From contig OX411546.1 of assembly GCA_948146395.1 (NCBI GenBank), forward strand, positions 19,423,158 to 19,487,157: DNA of 64,000 nucleotides. Direction: 5' to 3'. This DNA comes from Fragum whitleyi (Eukaryota > Mollusca > Bivalvia > Cardiida > Cardiidae). A program made the translations under genes and the position numbers. Below are positions 33,251 through 44,474 of this stretch, in pieces (position 1 is the stretch's first letter; each line of letters begins with the position of its first letter). Under the pieces are notes generated by a model. That model searched no databases. It was given only the letters and a program-made list of their open reading frames with translations, and was not told where the DNA came from.

Positions 33251-34168
33251 CTAAGTGTAAATGATGAGCCAGGATCTTACTTTATTCAGGTCATCAGACA
33301 ACGCCCTTTCAACAGATGACCTGTCTTTATCTGAAACTAAGATAGCTGAGTCATCTGCATAAAGAAGAAGTTTGTTTTTTACAACTGCAGACATATCATT
33401 TACATATATTAAAGATAAGAGAGGACTAAGGATAGACCCTTGTGGTACACCACAAGATATATTTTCGAATGAAGACTGAGTTTTGTTAATATCAACACAC
33501 TGCTTCCTGTCAGTAAGATAAGACATAAACCAATTAACAATATCATTACCAAATTCAATTTCTTCTAGTTTCATGATAAGAATGGAGTACATGTAGTTAA
33601 CTGTATCAAAAGCCTTTTGTAGGTCTAGTAAGACCATTCCCACATAATGACCTTTATCCATCTGCTGTCTAATGAAATCTGACAGATGAATAAGACAGGG
33701 GTCTGTTGAAAACCCCTTCCTGAAGCCAGACTGAAGCTCATACAATAATTTTTTATCACTTAAATATGATTCTAATTGATCAAAAACAACTCGCTCAAAT
33801 ATTTTAGAAACAACACTTAGAATTGATACAGGTCGATAATTTCCCACATCAGTCTCATCATTCTTTTTATACAAAGGATCAACTCTAGCTGACTTTAGGT
33901 CAGGTGGAACAATACCTTGAATCAAAGATAGATTCATTACATGGGCTAGAGGACCAGCAATGATAGGTAAGCAGTCAAAAATAAAACGAGCAGGGATCCC
34001 ATCTAATCCAGTAGATTTGTCTGCATGCAATTTGTTCAAATACCTTAAAATAGTATGTTCATTGACTAAAGAAAATGAATAACTGTTTTTCGTTACGCCT
34101 TTTTCAGAATAAAAATTATTCACAAACTTCCTACCAAATTTTAAAGAAGGAAAAGGTAAATTTGACAC
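33251..34168 (-). pseudogene. LINE reverse transcriptase domain, frameshifted
   Basis: A 305-residue frame with the RT blocks in order: STGLDGIPA (52-60), NYRPVSILS (110-118), QSGFRKGFSTDPC (146-158), LLDLQKAFDTV (180-190), GVPQGSILSPL (240-250) and the catalytic LLYADDSAIL (268-277). Two catalytic aspartates are in YADD and the third in LLDLQKAFD. Block RT3 continues abnormally (TVNYMYSIL) and LSLIYVNDM has S where F is usual. The frame shifts at both ends: upstream near 34190, and downstream near 33265, where LHLGKTESILFGSK continues in another frame. Confidence 0.9.
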
Positions 34169-34552
34169 AAGTTTCTCAGCTACAGCTGTGAAAAAAACTG
34201 TTAAAATTATTTGCTACTTTTTGACTATCAAAACACAGACTACCATCTAGATTTAGTGCAATACTACCACATGAGGATGAACAATATTTTCTTAGATGGC
34301 ATTCCCAGGTCTTCAGACATTTCCAAAGTTTTTTCGAATCATTTTTATATTCATTAAAAGAATCATTAAAATAATTTTTCTTTGCCCTGAATATAGAATA
34401 TTGAGCTTTATTTCTTAATTTTTTGAAATTGTCATAATTCGAACCGGTTTTATTATTACTGTATGCTGACCATGCCTTGTCTATAGATTTAATGCAATCA
34501 AGGACTTCTGCATTTATCCATGGCTCGGAACGATAATTGATTCTGATCTGTT

Positions 34553-35450
34553 TTATTGGTGCAATATTTTCAAGTGCTTCGAGAAAATAGATTTAAAGGA
34601 CAACCATGCTTCGCAGACATTATCACTTAACATGAAAGGGCACCAGTCAGCAGACAATAACAATAACTGAAATGATTCTTTTGAGTAATTTTTACAGGAT
34701 CTCATAGTAATGGTTTTATATTTACCTATAATTTTTTTACATATTTTCCTAGTGCAAAATACTAAGAAATGATCACTGATACATGTAGTTACAACTCCTG
34801 ATTGCAGAACTTTATTTGGATCTGAAACAAAAATAAGATCTAGTGTAGTTCTAGATGAAACAGTAACCCTAGTAAAATCACATATAAGTTGTTTTAAATT
34901 AAATGATTCCATAAAACTTTTTAAAGATTGGTAAAGTTTACAATTGGATGGTGAAGAAACATCAGTGTTTAAATCTCCTAAAATATAAGTTTCATGTGAA
35001 CTAAAAAGTGATGTAGTTAAACAAAGAGATTCTAAAATATCATCAGTTTGTTTGCTTTGGTGGTCTATAAATTACTGATAATAATAAAGGTTTGGATTTT
35101 GGTAGTAAAAGTTCAATCCACAAAGCTTCTAGTTCGTTGTGTTGAAGATCTTGTTTAGTATTGAAGAATAAGTCACCTCTAACATGTAAACAAACCCCAT
35201 TTCCATGTCGATTGCGATCACGTCTGATAATGTTGTTATTTGGGATTTTTAGTTCAGAGTCAAAAATAACTGTTTCCAGCCACGTTTCTGTGATTTCAAT
35301 AACTGCAGCATTGGATTTAAAAGCCAAAGATCGGATTTCATCCAGTTTATGTAGTAAACTCCTGATGTTGATGTGAAGAAAGTGTAGTCCACGTTTATTA
35401 AATGTGTAATTGATGACCAAGATTAAAGTTTGTCTCGCCAACGCGAACAA
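34553..35450 (-). pseudogene. LINE endonuclease domain, frameshifted
   Basis: Apurinic-type endonuclease that nicks target DNA in target-primed reverse transcription. The first frame (35450-35043) holds FLHINIRSLLHKLDEIR, ITETWL, DRNRHGNGVCLHVR and VIYRPPK. A frameshift in AAACAAAC near 35045 leads to a second frame (35042-34553) with YILGDLNTD and then RTTLDLIFVSDP and SDHFLVFC, the usual late endonuclease blocks. Another frameshift near 34590 leads into a linker with APIKQIRINYRSEPW and FRAKKNYF at about 34570-34340. The methionine at 35450 need not be the original start. Confidence 0.85.
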
Positions 35451-35560
35451 TTTTCTCCGAAAACAGCCGAGCTTAAACGTGACGAGTTTCCCTCCGAATT
35501 AATACAGACAGTTTATCGTAATAATGTACGACTGATTATCGAAGTTTGACTTTAAAGGTA

Positions 35561-35719
35561 GGAAACAGAGCAAAATGGGATACAATTAACCCAATCTGGC
35601 TCAAAAATGTCCCGATTATCAGCTAGAAAACAAGAGTTCAGGCATCGATTAGTCTGCGCGTCTGTGCAGCTTCATTATTGCTCCTTTTTCTGCAAAAGGT
35701 TTGTATACAGAAGGAATAA
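35561..35719. other. unassigned sequence between LINE and TTAA element
   Basis: May include the undetermined 5' edge of the LINE. No motif is recognised. Confidence 0.4.
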
Positions 35720-35723
35720 TTAA

Positions 35724-36951
35724 GGTCCATGTAAAGTTTTGAGACCCAATTTCAAGGGCGCTTCATTAGCAAAGAAAAAGCAGTATGTCCAGGTATATTG
35801 TATATCAAAATGAAGCTATTTTTTAGCACAAGCAGTTGAGCAACACGAGACCGCCAAAGCTATAGCGGTAAAGCTAAAACATTGTGGAAAATGGTCATTC
35901 TGTACAGAACAAGCAACTGCATGACGGTTGGATAAAATTGGCCCATATTCTAACAAATTACAGCCTAAAGTACTACTCAGGTAGTACTACAACCTAAGAT
36001 ATAAAACTCGGTCTCAAAATTCTCTTTTGAAACAATCAATTTCCATTTATTTTGTAAACATACTTGTCAAACCGATTAAGTCTGTTTTCAAAATAGGTGT
36101 TAGGTATAGGTTTGTTTTTTTTAAACTGAGCTCTGACGTAGGCGCTGAGTCCATAACCATAGGTAAATCGGGTATATTCAAAAAGCAAATGATAGGATTG
36201 TAACCTGACTCCTTCACTGCAATTTTAAAAGTACATGTTTCAATGAATTAAAATGTATTTTTTTTAATTTTCTTTATGTGTTATTTTAACCTGTTTAATT
36301 TAATTCGATCAAATGGCACGAGAATCTGACAGTAGAAAATTGATTTCACGGCTCACAGCGCAAAATCTGCCTATATGGTGCAACAGCACACCATAATATT
36401 GTGAAATACTTTCTGCGATTTATTTCAAACTATAGTTTTTGAATTCAATGATCTATGATAAATTACTATATGTTCATTATTTAGTGAAATAGAAATTGAT
36501 ATGTATTGATAAACAACCTTACAGGTTTATTAACTATTAATGTCCATTTAGGTTGTGATAACACACCATACCTTGAAAAGATCTACACGTTCACAAAATT
36601 AGAATGACATATCTGTTTATAAAATAAGTCAAAATAAATTGCTTGCATAACTACGTTTTGGGTTCGAGTTTTCTACCAACGTTGCAAGTAATACCTGGGT
36701 AGTACTTTAGTCTATACTTTGTTCAAATATGGGCCAATTTTATCCAACAGTCTTGCAGTTGCTTGTTCTGTACAAAATGACCCTTTGCCACAATGTTTTG
36801 GCTATACCGTCACAGTTATGGCAGTCTTGTGTTGCTTAACTGCTTATGCTCATGAATAGCTTCATTTTGATATATAATATACCTGGACATACTGCTTTTT
36901 CTTGGCAAATGAAGTTCTTTAAAGTTGGGCCTCAAACACTTTACATGAACC
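35724..36951. mobile_element. 1.23 kb DNA transposon with ~270 bp inverted repeats and TTAA duplication
   Basis: The left arm 35724-35990 and the right arm 36690-36951 are reverse complements at roughly 85 percent. The ends GGTCCATGTAAAGT and ACTTTACATGAACC are flanked by TTAA at 35720-35723 and 36952-36955. This fits piggyBac- or Kolobok-type insertion. The interior has no transposase and carries a nested TAGGT-family element. The ends differ from the 157 bp TTAA family, so they are probably different families. Confidence 0.8.
36094..36374 (-). mobile_element. TAGGT-family element, reverse, nested
   Basis: Shares ACTGAGCTCTGAC, GGCGCTGAGTCCAT and the end AAAATCTGCCTA, in reverse complement, with the element at 12730-12940. 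It is larger and more diverged. Confidence 0.65.
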
Positions 36952-36959
36952 TTAAGTTC

Positions 36960-37320
36960 CAAGCAACACGCCTTGTGCGGCACGCCTTGTCTCGGATTTA
37001 TTTGAAACTTGTATGATTATCAGACCTTAATGCCCTTAAGAGTAAATAATAGTGTTTTTGTCAATTTGCTGTTTGGTTGCCATGGAAACCAATTTAAAAG
37101 TTTTTTTTTATAAAAAATGGCAAATATAAGCATGAAATTAGGCATTTTTTCAATCATTGTTATCTTGCTTATTTAAAGGTTTACAAAATATCTTTCTTTT
37201 ATAAATTGTTTTATCCTTAGTCAATAATAGGCACTTTTTATATTCATTTCATTTGTTTGCTATATTCGATGCTACCTTTTCAGACTTCTGACTTTAGTCA
37301 ATGCTACATGCGCGTTTTTT
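36960..37320. other. AT-rich non-coding stretch
   Basis: No gene or repeat partner recognised. Confidence 0.5.
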
Positions 37321-37364
37321 CCACAACGAATGACAAATGATAATTGTACCCCGAAGTATACATG

Positions 37365-37600
37365 CATGAGCCACACAGTGGTAGCGCGTCGGAATATCAT
37401 TCAAAAAGTCCAATGTTCGATTCCCTACGGCGGCACTCATTCTCTCCGACTATATGTCTGCTTCAATAGATTGATTGTCGTAGACCTATTATGGATAGCA
37501 GCTGGAGGAAAGAAAAGGATGTTATGGTATAACTGGTGTGAGAAAGACAAGTAATCTATTGTTAGGTGCTACAGCAGCCACAATATAACCGGAAGATTGT
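37365..37600 (+). mobile_element. tRNA-derived SINE, family S3
   Basis: The head includes CAGTGGTAGCGCGTCGG and TGTTCGATTCCC. The tail has ATAGCAGCTGGAGG, GATGTTATGG and CTATTGTTAGGTGCT. The last segment also follows the split S3 SINE at 61634, which helps place that insertion. Confidence 0.7.
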
Positions 37601-37679
37601 TGAAAGTTGGGTAAAACCCCATTCAAACAAACACTTGTAGGATGAGTTGCTGGTGGAATTTCTTGATTGTATATATAGA

Positions 37680-37782
37680 ACAATAACGTCATGAAATTAG
37701 CACCCAACACATTATAAATCGCACACTCAACGCTCAATTCATTCATTCATTCCAAACACTCACTTAAACCATTCAGAGACGT
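37680..37782 (-). mobile_element. MITE-1 reverse fragment
   Basis: AATAACGTCATGAAATTAGC followed by the CATTCATTCATTCCAAACAC arm, cut at the start of block c. Confidence 0.6.
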
Positions 37783-37916
37783 TCCAAGAATCGTTAGCAT
37801 TGCTTCACGACGTCATTCAAATTGAATTGAACATACAGTATTTTAATAAGCTGGTATTGATTGTGAAGCGTCTACAAAATTAACAAATCTTTGAAAAGAT
37901 AAGTGTATGTTTTTAA

Positions 37917-38073
37917 GGTAGTGGACCCGTAATACATCCGCAACGTTGTGGTAGTCATGAACTTCAACAGTGTTAACCAAGGTCTCACATGATTTTCATT
38001 AGGAAACCTCGGTTAGCATTTTTGAAAGTTCATTACTCCCGAGACGTTGCGCAACTATTGCGGGTCTACTACC
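37917..38073. mobile_element. 157 bp TTAA foldback element
   Basis: GGTAGTGGACCCGTAATA to CGGGTCTACTACC, flanked by TTAA and TTAC. The centre palindrome CCTCGGTTAG pairs with TTAACCAAGG. Its TTAGCA is the empty site for the MITE-1 at 23949. Confidence 0.9.
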
Positions 38074-38404
38074 TTACAGTGAGGTATTAAATTAACGATA
38101 ATTTCGTTCAATTTTGAAAAAATTGCTAAATCTTATTAACTTCTATATATATTTCATTGAACATTCGATCCCGCACGTTCATTTAATATCGTTCCGAAAT
38201 CACTCAATTTGCAAATTAAAGGATTTTGTTAAACGTACCCGGCTAAATTCAAGTAAAATATTGTGTGTTAGCATGTTGCAAATTTCCAAAAACCTTCGTG
38301 ACATTTCCAAGGCAACCGAGAATTATGTCGTGATAAAGGATAAGTTCGCTCATTTATGAGGTACAGAAGCCCATGTCCTCTTTCCTAAATTTGCCCGTCT
38401 CTTT

Positions 38405-38791
38405 CAGTTATGAACTTCGTGAAATTGACAAGTTTAAAGATTTTGGTACGATTTAGGATTAATATTGAATGAGTGTGGGGCGAGCTTTGAATGAGATCTA
38501 AGGGAGGCAATATATTTCACTAGGTTCGTCCATATTTAGCGATGATTTATTAGCTCCCTTTAATAAAAATCATCTATTTTCCAGTATTTGTGTCTTTTTG
38601 GGTGAAGCAGACGCTATGAAATCCACACATTATAATAAATTTGGCAATGATTTGATATGTTTGAAGTCAATGTTGATTATCATAGAAATATTTTGAATCG
38701 TTTTTCAACTGTTTGGAGCGCTTTTGAATGGTTTGACTGAGTGATATAGAATAGGTTTGATGGAGGTGAATGTCAATTTAATGGTGTTGTA
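38405..38791 (+). mobile_element. MITE-1 copy in block c, decayed
   Basis: CAGTTATGAACTTCGTGAAA at the left. The right end is degenerate (TCAATTTAATGGTGTTGTAA). Confidence 0.75.
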
Positions 38792-38814
38792 ACCAGTCTT
38801 GCATTCGGTGGATA

Positions 38815-39005
38815 CGGTTAATAACATCATGAAATCGGCACTCAGTCCGAGCAAATTCATTCTAAATCACTCCAAACACCCGCTTAAACTATTTAAAAAA
38901 AAGCTGTAAGCTCCTTGAAAAGGCTCGACAAGTACAATCAAATCTTTCCAAAATCATGATTCCAATAACTTCATTTACTTTAGAAACCTTTGACTGGTTT
39001 CTTGG
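38815..39005 (-). mobile_element. MITE-1, reverse, distal end lost
   Basis: CGGTTAATAACATCATGAAA after TA, then the reverse arm as in the other units. Confidence 0.7.
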
Positions 39006-39109
39006 CAACAAAAGTTACTCGACTCAAAGCCTTATCCCAAAAATGCACCAAGAAAACGTCGCGAGATTTGTACAACCAAGTAAAAAATATTTGTTAATCA
39101 TAGACGCAA

Positions 39110-39360
39110 TCTGTTGAGATGAAAAAATCAAAGTACTGAAAGTACTGATAAGTTGGAATGCGTTCAAGAGACGGTGATTTCGAGCCCCTAACGAAGCTGA
39201 CGCCTCCCGCCCACTACAGGTTATCACATAATACGTCTCGTCTTTTGACGGGCGTATATAAATCAATGTATTTCAACAACGAGAGACACTTAAACCCCTG
39301 AATCGCTATACAGGCCTAATTGTTGAAGAGGGGACATTATTCGAATTATAAGCAGTCATA
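39110..39360. other. unassigned insertion into block B
   Basis: Interrupts block B of copy 3. No ends are recognised. Confidence 0.4.
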
Positions 39361-39775
39361 ATAGACCCTGCCAACCAATTCATTACAGGGGAGACTAAAA
39401 ATTAGCCCTACCCTGCCCCGCCCATATTAATGGACTAATGAAAATTTTGCCAACAATATTTGAAGAGGGTCATCAAAGGAACATTCTTGTAAAGTTTCAT
39501 TGAAATCTGCCCAGTGGTTCAGGGGGAGATGTCGTTCAAAGATCTCGGGCTCAAAATAAGCCCCACCCTGTCATACCCATATTTATTGGCCAATTAGAAT
39601 AGCGACAATTTTTAAAAGGGTCACCCAGGGAACATTCTGGCAAAATTTCATTGAAATTGGCCCAGCGGTTTAGGAGAAGAAGAAGTTCTAAGTAAGTTGA
39701 CGACACACGACGAACGACGGAAACAGGGTGATCATAAAGCTCGCCTTGAGCAGGTTGTGGTAAGGTGAGCAAAAA
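39360..39775 (-). mobile_element. hairpin-ended element with ~150 bp internal repeats (H3)
   Basis: Two diverged units, each with TTTCATTGAAAT followed by CTGCCCAGTGG or TGGCCCAGCGG (about 39495 and 39646, period about 150). The right edge has GACGACACACGACGAACGACGG and then GCTCGCCTTGAGC...AAGGTGAGC, which can form a terminal hairpin. Same general layout as H1, on the opposite strand to H2 and H4. Confidence 0.6.
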
Positions 39776-39994
39776 AGAAAGAAAATGATACGGACCATAC
39801 AGCCGACTAATGGACGCACAAGCGAACACTTACACACTCAAAACAGTTTTTATATTGTTTTTCAATATACTTCTGCTCCAATTGAGTTATCAATTACATT
39901 TTTAATTAGAAGTATCACAAAGTGGACCTCAACAAGTGATTTGTCCATGATGAAAAGCTATTTTCGCAGGGAAGTCTTTTACTTCATGAGTTGA

Positions 39995-40327
39995 AATCTC
40001 AAGACAATTTTTGGACAAAGTTCAATTGTGATTTCGACCTTTGTGACTCCAAAATTGGGCACTTTCTCGGGTCATTGACAACATTTGTGTCAAGTTTTAT
40101 GATTTGGGTCAATTGGTTGTTCAGTTAGAGTGGAAACTATTAACTGTTAAATTTACTGATGACCGTGACATTTATGACCCTGAAACGATAGCGCATTTCT
40201 TTGTGTAAAGTTTCGTTAATGCAGGTCAATTGCTTCTCCGTTTATCTAGCGGAAAGTAAAAGGTCAATGGACTGAGAGACAGACATGATGAAATCAATAT
40301 ATGCTCATCTACTTCCAAGTTGGGGGT
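39995..40327. repeat. possible relic of a similar tandem-repeat element
   Basis: Two diverged units with CATTTGTGTCAAGTTTTATGA and TTGTGTAAAGTTTCGTTAATG, followed by a GAGACAGACATGATG end and CCAAGTTGGGGG. It resembles the other hairpin elements only loosely. Confidence 0.35.
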
Positions 40328-40328
40328 A

Positions 40329-40651
40329 CAGTTAATAATATCGTGAAATTGATAAGGTGAACGATTTTGGAATGATTTAAGCATGATATTGAATGATTGA
40401 GCGGAGCGAGTTTTGAGTGAAATTTAAGGGAAGGAATCCAATGTCGCTTATTTTGTTCAGGATGATTAAAATATGCATAAAAGTTCAATCAATAGCTTTC
40501 TAATTCGTCAAGAACCAATCAGACGCTTTAAATTTCATTTATGTCAGTGAAATCGCGATTTGGTTCTTGCTTAATTCAATTTGAATGTGCATGTTGTTCT
40601 TATTTTTTATGTTTTTAATTGAGATGTCAATTTCACGATGTAACTTAACTG
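40329..40651 (+). mobile_element. MITE-1 with internal deletion
   Basis: 323 bp, CAGTTAATAATATCGTGAAA to TTTCACGATGTAACTTAACTG, TA-flanked. One arm of the central palindrome and part of the right arm are missing. Confidence 0.85.
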
Positions 40652-41040
40652 TATGTTGGTGCTCTTAAACGTGTTTATGTGTAAGAATGTGAAGATAACA
40701 AGGTGAACTAGTTGGTTTGTTTCAAATGGCAAACTGTCTTGGTGATGGAATGCAATTGGGCAAAGATAATCATAACTCAATAAAGGATGCGTAGGCAAGG
40801 GTTTTATTGGATGAGTATTGGGTTTTTACAATGAAACATTCATGTCGATAACTGCAATATGACGGAAACCAAACGACAATATGTTGCAAAAATATCTGGT
40901 AACTTTAAAAGTGTATCATCACTTTAAGAAGAGGTATTTATTTCGTAGCTTAGACAGAAATTTACAATATAACACCTTGTAAAAAGTTAAATGTCTAATA
41001 AGGTCGTTCAGAAAGAGAAACTATACCTTCAAAGAAGCTA
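40652..41040. other. AT-rich stretch, nothing recognised
   Basis: No gene, inverted repeat or paralogous block found. Confidence 0.5.
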
Positions 41041-41059
41041 TAACATAAATCTACGAAAA

Positions 41060-41190
41060 ACAGGTCGCGACCTATCCAAATAAGCAGATCACGTGATTGG
41101 TCTGTGTTATTGCCACAATACCGAGAAAACAGATCGCGACATTACCAAAAAAACAGATCACGTGATTGGCAAGTGCTATTGTCAATTGCT
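41060..41190. repeat. two-unit 69 bp tandem repeat with CACGTG and ATTGG motifs
   Basis: ACAGGTCGCGAC at 41060 and ACAGATCGCGAC at 41129. Each is followed after about 30 bp by CAGATCACGTGATTGG. The unit thus has a TCGCGA palindrome, a CACGTG E-box and an inverted CCAAT. This could be promoter-like DNA, but no transcript start or gene is recognisable beside it. Confidence 0.6.
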
Positions 41191-41519
41191 GACCTTATTG
41201 GACTTGACTTATCACATGATTTCCAAATATAGTAGTGCACACATGTGATTCTAATATATTCGTACGCAATTTCAATAAATATCGTTTAAAACATAAATTA
41301 GCGTGTTAATAATTTACATGAAGCGATAGTTGTCTAATTGAACAGCATTATTACTTTTAATGAAATAAACTGTATGTCTTTGTCAAGTTGAGATATACAA
41401 AATAGGCCGGAGTGTATACACATCCTGTTCACGTGACATGTTTTCTCAAAAAAACCCGAAATGGAATTATCTTGTGTTCATTTTGCTGTTTTGTTAAATC
41501 TAAGTTGGAATTGCTCCGC

Positions 41520-43290
41520 ATTCCAACTTAAAAAACCGCAAAATCATTAGATTGTCCGCCATTTTTGTTCGCTATGCTATTCGCCGAGTGAAATTGCTCG
41601 CTGATTATGGAGAACACCGCAAACAAGCACACCGCTCAGGAGGGGGAAGCAGGAAAGCGCTCGCTAACTTGCGCTCGCTAACTTGCTCGACCGCTTTCCT
41701 CTCCTCAGTAATAGATTGCATGGAGTTTTACACCGCTTCTACCATTCTTTCGGCGGCTAAAACGCACAACAAGGAATCCCTGGTATTTCTCACACCAGTA
41801 TAATCCATGAGTTTTCCCCTGGCAGGGCGGAGCCTTAGTAACGGGCCGTTGCACTGAAGGTTAAGGCAAATCAGCTTTTATCTTTCGGTAAGTTCATATC
41901 GGACTCGGTTTCGACCCGAGTTAACCGGGTTTCCATCAGAACGACCTCGGTTTCGACACTAGTGATGTCATTTTAAATGTGAAGTTTGTTTACTACCACC
42001 AGTGCGAAAGTCCGTTCACACGAAAGCCCTTTCTGCGCATGCATATTACAGTCAATTTCAGATTATTACAACATCTAACGCGACTCCAGGGCTGCCATTT
42101 GAATTTCCCCTAAAATTACTTTCTACGACATAAATCACTCTTACATTAAATCGTAGGATTGTTACCAAGTTACTGGGCTTTGGTAACCGAACGATGAAAT
42201 GTGCTCACTTTCTCTGAGCACGTTAATCCTTGTGGTTTTTTGGATACAATTATTTGCACGCGTTTACGATAATTGCCGGCTAACTTTTGAAAGAACCAAA
42301 AATAATGAAAAATAAGCTTACCAAGTTACGTCACAGCTAAGGCACGCCCTGTCGATTGAATAATAACGCAGAATACTACCATTGAAACCGTTACTAGCTT
42401 CCAGCTGCTATACCACAGATTATCAAGCTATTGCTGGGAGTCAAAGAGTAGGAAGGGATGGTTTCCGCTGCAGGGGATTCAACCTTGAACCTTTAAATTG
42501 ACAGTTCGATGCGCTACAAACTGCGCTATGAAGGCGGCTTTTCTTAATGCGGGGCTCTTTTTATATGACTGTAATTGACCTTTTATTAATATTTGGAAAA
42601 TGACTGATAGTAAATAAGTATTATTTTCATTTAAAGATGACTGTGATATTTAGTGACTGATATTTGATTTGGCTAAAAGGCACAATGGTTGTGATAACAA
42701 AATAAAAAACAAAAATGCATTTTGCCTGACGACACTTACATCACAGCCTCGGGTGGCATATTATCTTTTGTTTGCAAAACATGTAGTCTAAATGGCTGAG
42801 ATTATACGCATTGTTCTGCAGAATTTAGTGTTAATCTCAAACTCCCAATTTAAATATTCGTTTGTGTTTTCCGGAGATTGAAGATTATACGATTTTTAAT
42901 TGCAAACGGTTGCCATAGCTACATGATTTGATAACAAGTCGATTTATTAATATTGCGTTCCATGTTGGCTTCGTCGCTTTTTTAGGTTCAATGTTTCTGA
43001 AATTGAAGTCATTTATCAATCTGTTGTCAGACCTCAAAATTATCGTTTAAATTGTTTGCAACTTCTTCACCAAACCAGCTTTGAAAATATTAATGACTAT
43101 TTGATAATATTTTACCCTAAGATTTAAATATTTCTGATTCAAATCAAGAAATCATTTGATTTAGGCTAAAAATCTAAATTAGAAATGTTGTCTTAGGATT
43201 TCTTACATGAATATGTATTTCTGAACAAATTCTCTTATTCTCGAAAATGTCATAATCGTGTGGTCGAAGCAATTCAAATGAATATCCACA
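41520..43290 (+). repeat. macro-repeat block B, copy 3 (distal part)
   Basis: Continues the block interrupted at 39110. A small unrelated insertion lies at about 41885-42080. The antisense S3 SINE is at 42340-42540. Confidence 0.8.
42340..42540 (-). mobile_element. antisense SINE, family S3
   Basis: Minus-strand GCGCAGTTTGTAGCGCATCG, anticodon-like CTGTCAA, and the CAGCTGGAAGCTAG tail. Confidence 0.7.
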
Positions 43291-43374
43291 ATATAGGTTT
43301 CCGTTACATGTAGAAAATAACTATTTTAGGACGGGGCCTCCCATTCTTTTAATTAGTACGGTTAATTATATAAG

Positions 43375-43460
43375 TTAATAGCGACTGGAAATTGATACTC
43401 ATCTCGATCAAAACTTCTAAATCACTCAGTGCTCCATTCATTCACTCATTCATTCATTCA
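43375..43460. mobile_element. chimeric junction of reverse and forward MITE-1
   Basis: The left end of the reverse MITE-1 (as at 27901) runs into CATTCATTCATTC and then directly into the forward block D arm. The reverse MITE's remainder and block C are missing. This is best explained by deletion between the two inverted MITEs at short CATTC/GAATG repeats. Confidence 0.7.
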
Positions 43461-43829
43461 TTCGGAATGAAATTGAATGAGTGTGTTTTTGGTGAAATTC
43501 AAGGGAGGTAATCCAATATCACTAATTTTGTTCATGGTGAACAAAATAAGCGATTTTATTACCTCCCTTTAATAATAAATGCAAACTATTCCAAAAAATA
43601 GCTTTCTCTCTTCGAGAACCGATCAAACGCTAATGATTTAAATCATGTCAGTGAAATCGCAACTTTTCTCTTCATATTTATTTTGAATGTAGTTGTTGGT
43701 CTATTCTTTTACGGGCTTTGGAGCGTTTTGAATGGTTTGAGAGAGTTTTTGGAATGAATAAATAGGGCGCTGCATGAGCGGTTAAGAATGGTTTGATAGT
43801 GAATGTCAATTTCATGATGGGTCTAACTG
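43456..43829 (+). mobile_element. MITE-1 (block D of copy 4), left end lost
   Basis: Central palindrome GGGAGGTAATCCAATATC / ATTACCTCCC, right end TTTCATGATGGGTCTAACTG then TA. Confidence 0.8.
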
Positions 43830-44149
43830 TACCGCAGACTCGGCACAAATTGCGCTTTATACAATCAGTCTAGTGACAACTACAATGTATGACTCGCAAG
43901 TGAGTCCGGATTTTGTCATTGGCCTTACGTCTGACAGGATTGATTAGTGCCTCTAATGCTATAGAAATTTCTGTAAACATGTCATCTCCTTTTTGTCTAT
44001 CTTGTTCAGTTTTTACAGCCAAAAGTAATGAATATTTCATTATCTAATTTTCTTGCATTGCGGTTTCAGACGTCTTTCGTTCAGTCGTATGCTATCTTTT
44101 TAGTTTGTAGATATTTCGAATGACGTTCGAAGCTTTGTCAGTCTTGTCA

Positions 44150-44245
44150 GTCCGATAAGCTCAGTTGGTAGAGCACCGGACTTCAAAATCATTGAAGTTC
44201 GACGGCGTGGGTTCATTTCTCTGGTTGGAACACTAACAATCAAAG
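44150..44245 (+). mobile_element. SINE S1 head
   Basis: TAAGCTCAGTTGGTAGAGC (box A) and GGGTTCATTTC (box B region), same context as 14674. The anticodon position reads TCA in a poorly paired arm. Not a functional tRNA. Confidence 0.65.
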
Positions 44246-44474
44246 CGCTAAAAATGCTGAAGGCCTGGTTAATAAAGAGGCAAAGTGACAAAGGCATGCG
44301 ATCCAGTTTTGAATCCTTTTAGCAAGGCTTTTTAGGCGAGGGAAACCGAGGGTTCCATTTACCTATAGGGATCGTTAGCCACATTCCAAACTTACTTCAA
44401 AGGAAAAAAGTCGAACGGTATGCTCACTATATAGCGCTGAGTCCGCAAAAAAAAAAACTATTTTCCAAGGTTAA

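Larger units (their letters stand above)
32241..35560 (-). mobile_element. non-LTR retrotransposon (LINE), decayed
   Basis: A minus-strand element with endonuclease, reverse transcriptase and a C-terminal RTHGRKSFSYMG..LWNRLP-type segment. It ends in AATAAA and a (TCTA)n tail near 32241. The domain order and the C-terminal motif fit the CR1/L2/Jockey group. Only the EN-RT part is recognisable. No ORF1 is seen, so it is 5'-truncated or the 5' end is unrecognised. Several frameshifts make it inactive. Confidence 0.85.
37783..38791 (+). repeat. macro-repeat block c, copy 3
   Basis: Contains the intact TTAA foldback element, a diverged reverse MITE-1 half (38085-38235) and the block c MITE-1. 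The 81-codon open frame at 38114-38359 runs through these elements and is not a gene. Confidence 0.8.
28881..43455 (+). repeat. macro-repeat copy 3, enlarged by insertions
   Basis: D 28881-29300, A 29301-31675, insertions 31680-37780 (H2 element, LINE, TTAA element, SINE), c 37780-38791, B 38800-39110 and 41520-43290 separated by 39110-41520. Block C is missing at the junction with copy 4. Confidence 0.8.

Noticed and set aside
44150..44225. Possible functional tRNA with anticodon-like TCA
   Set aside because: Acceptor and anticodon stems do not pair properly, and the same sequence is the head of SINE S1.
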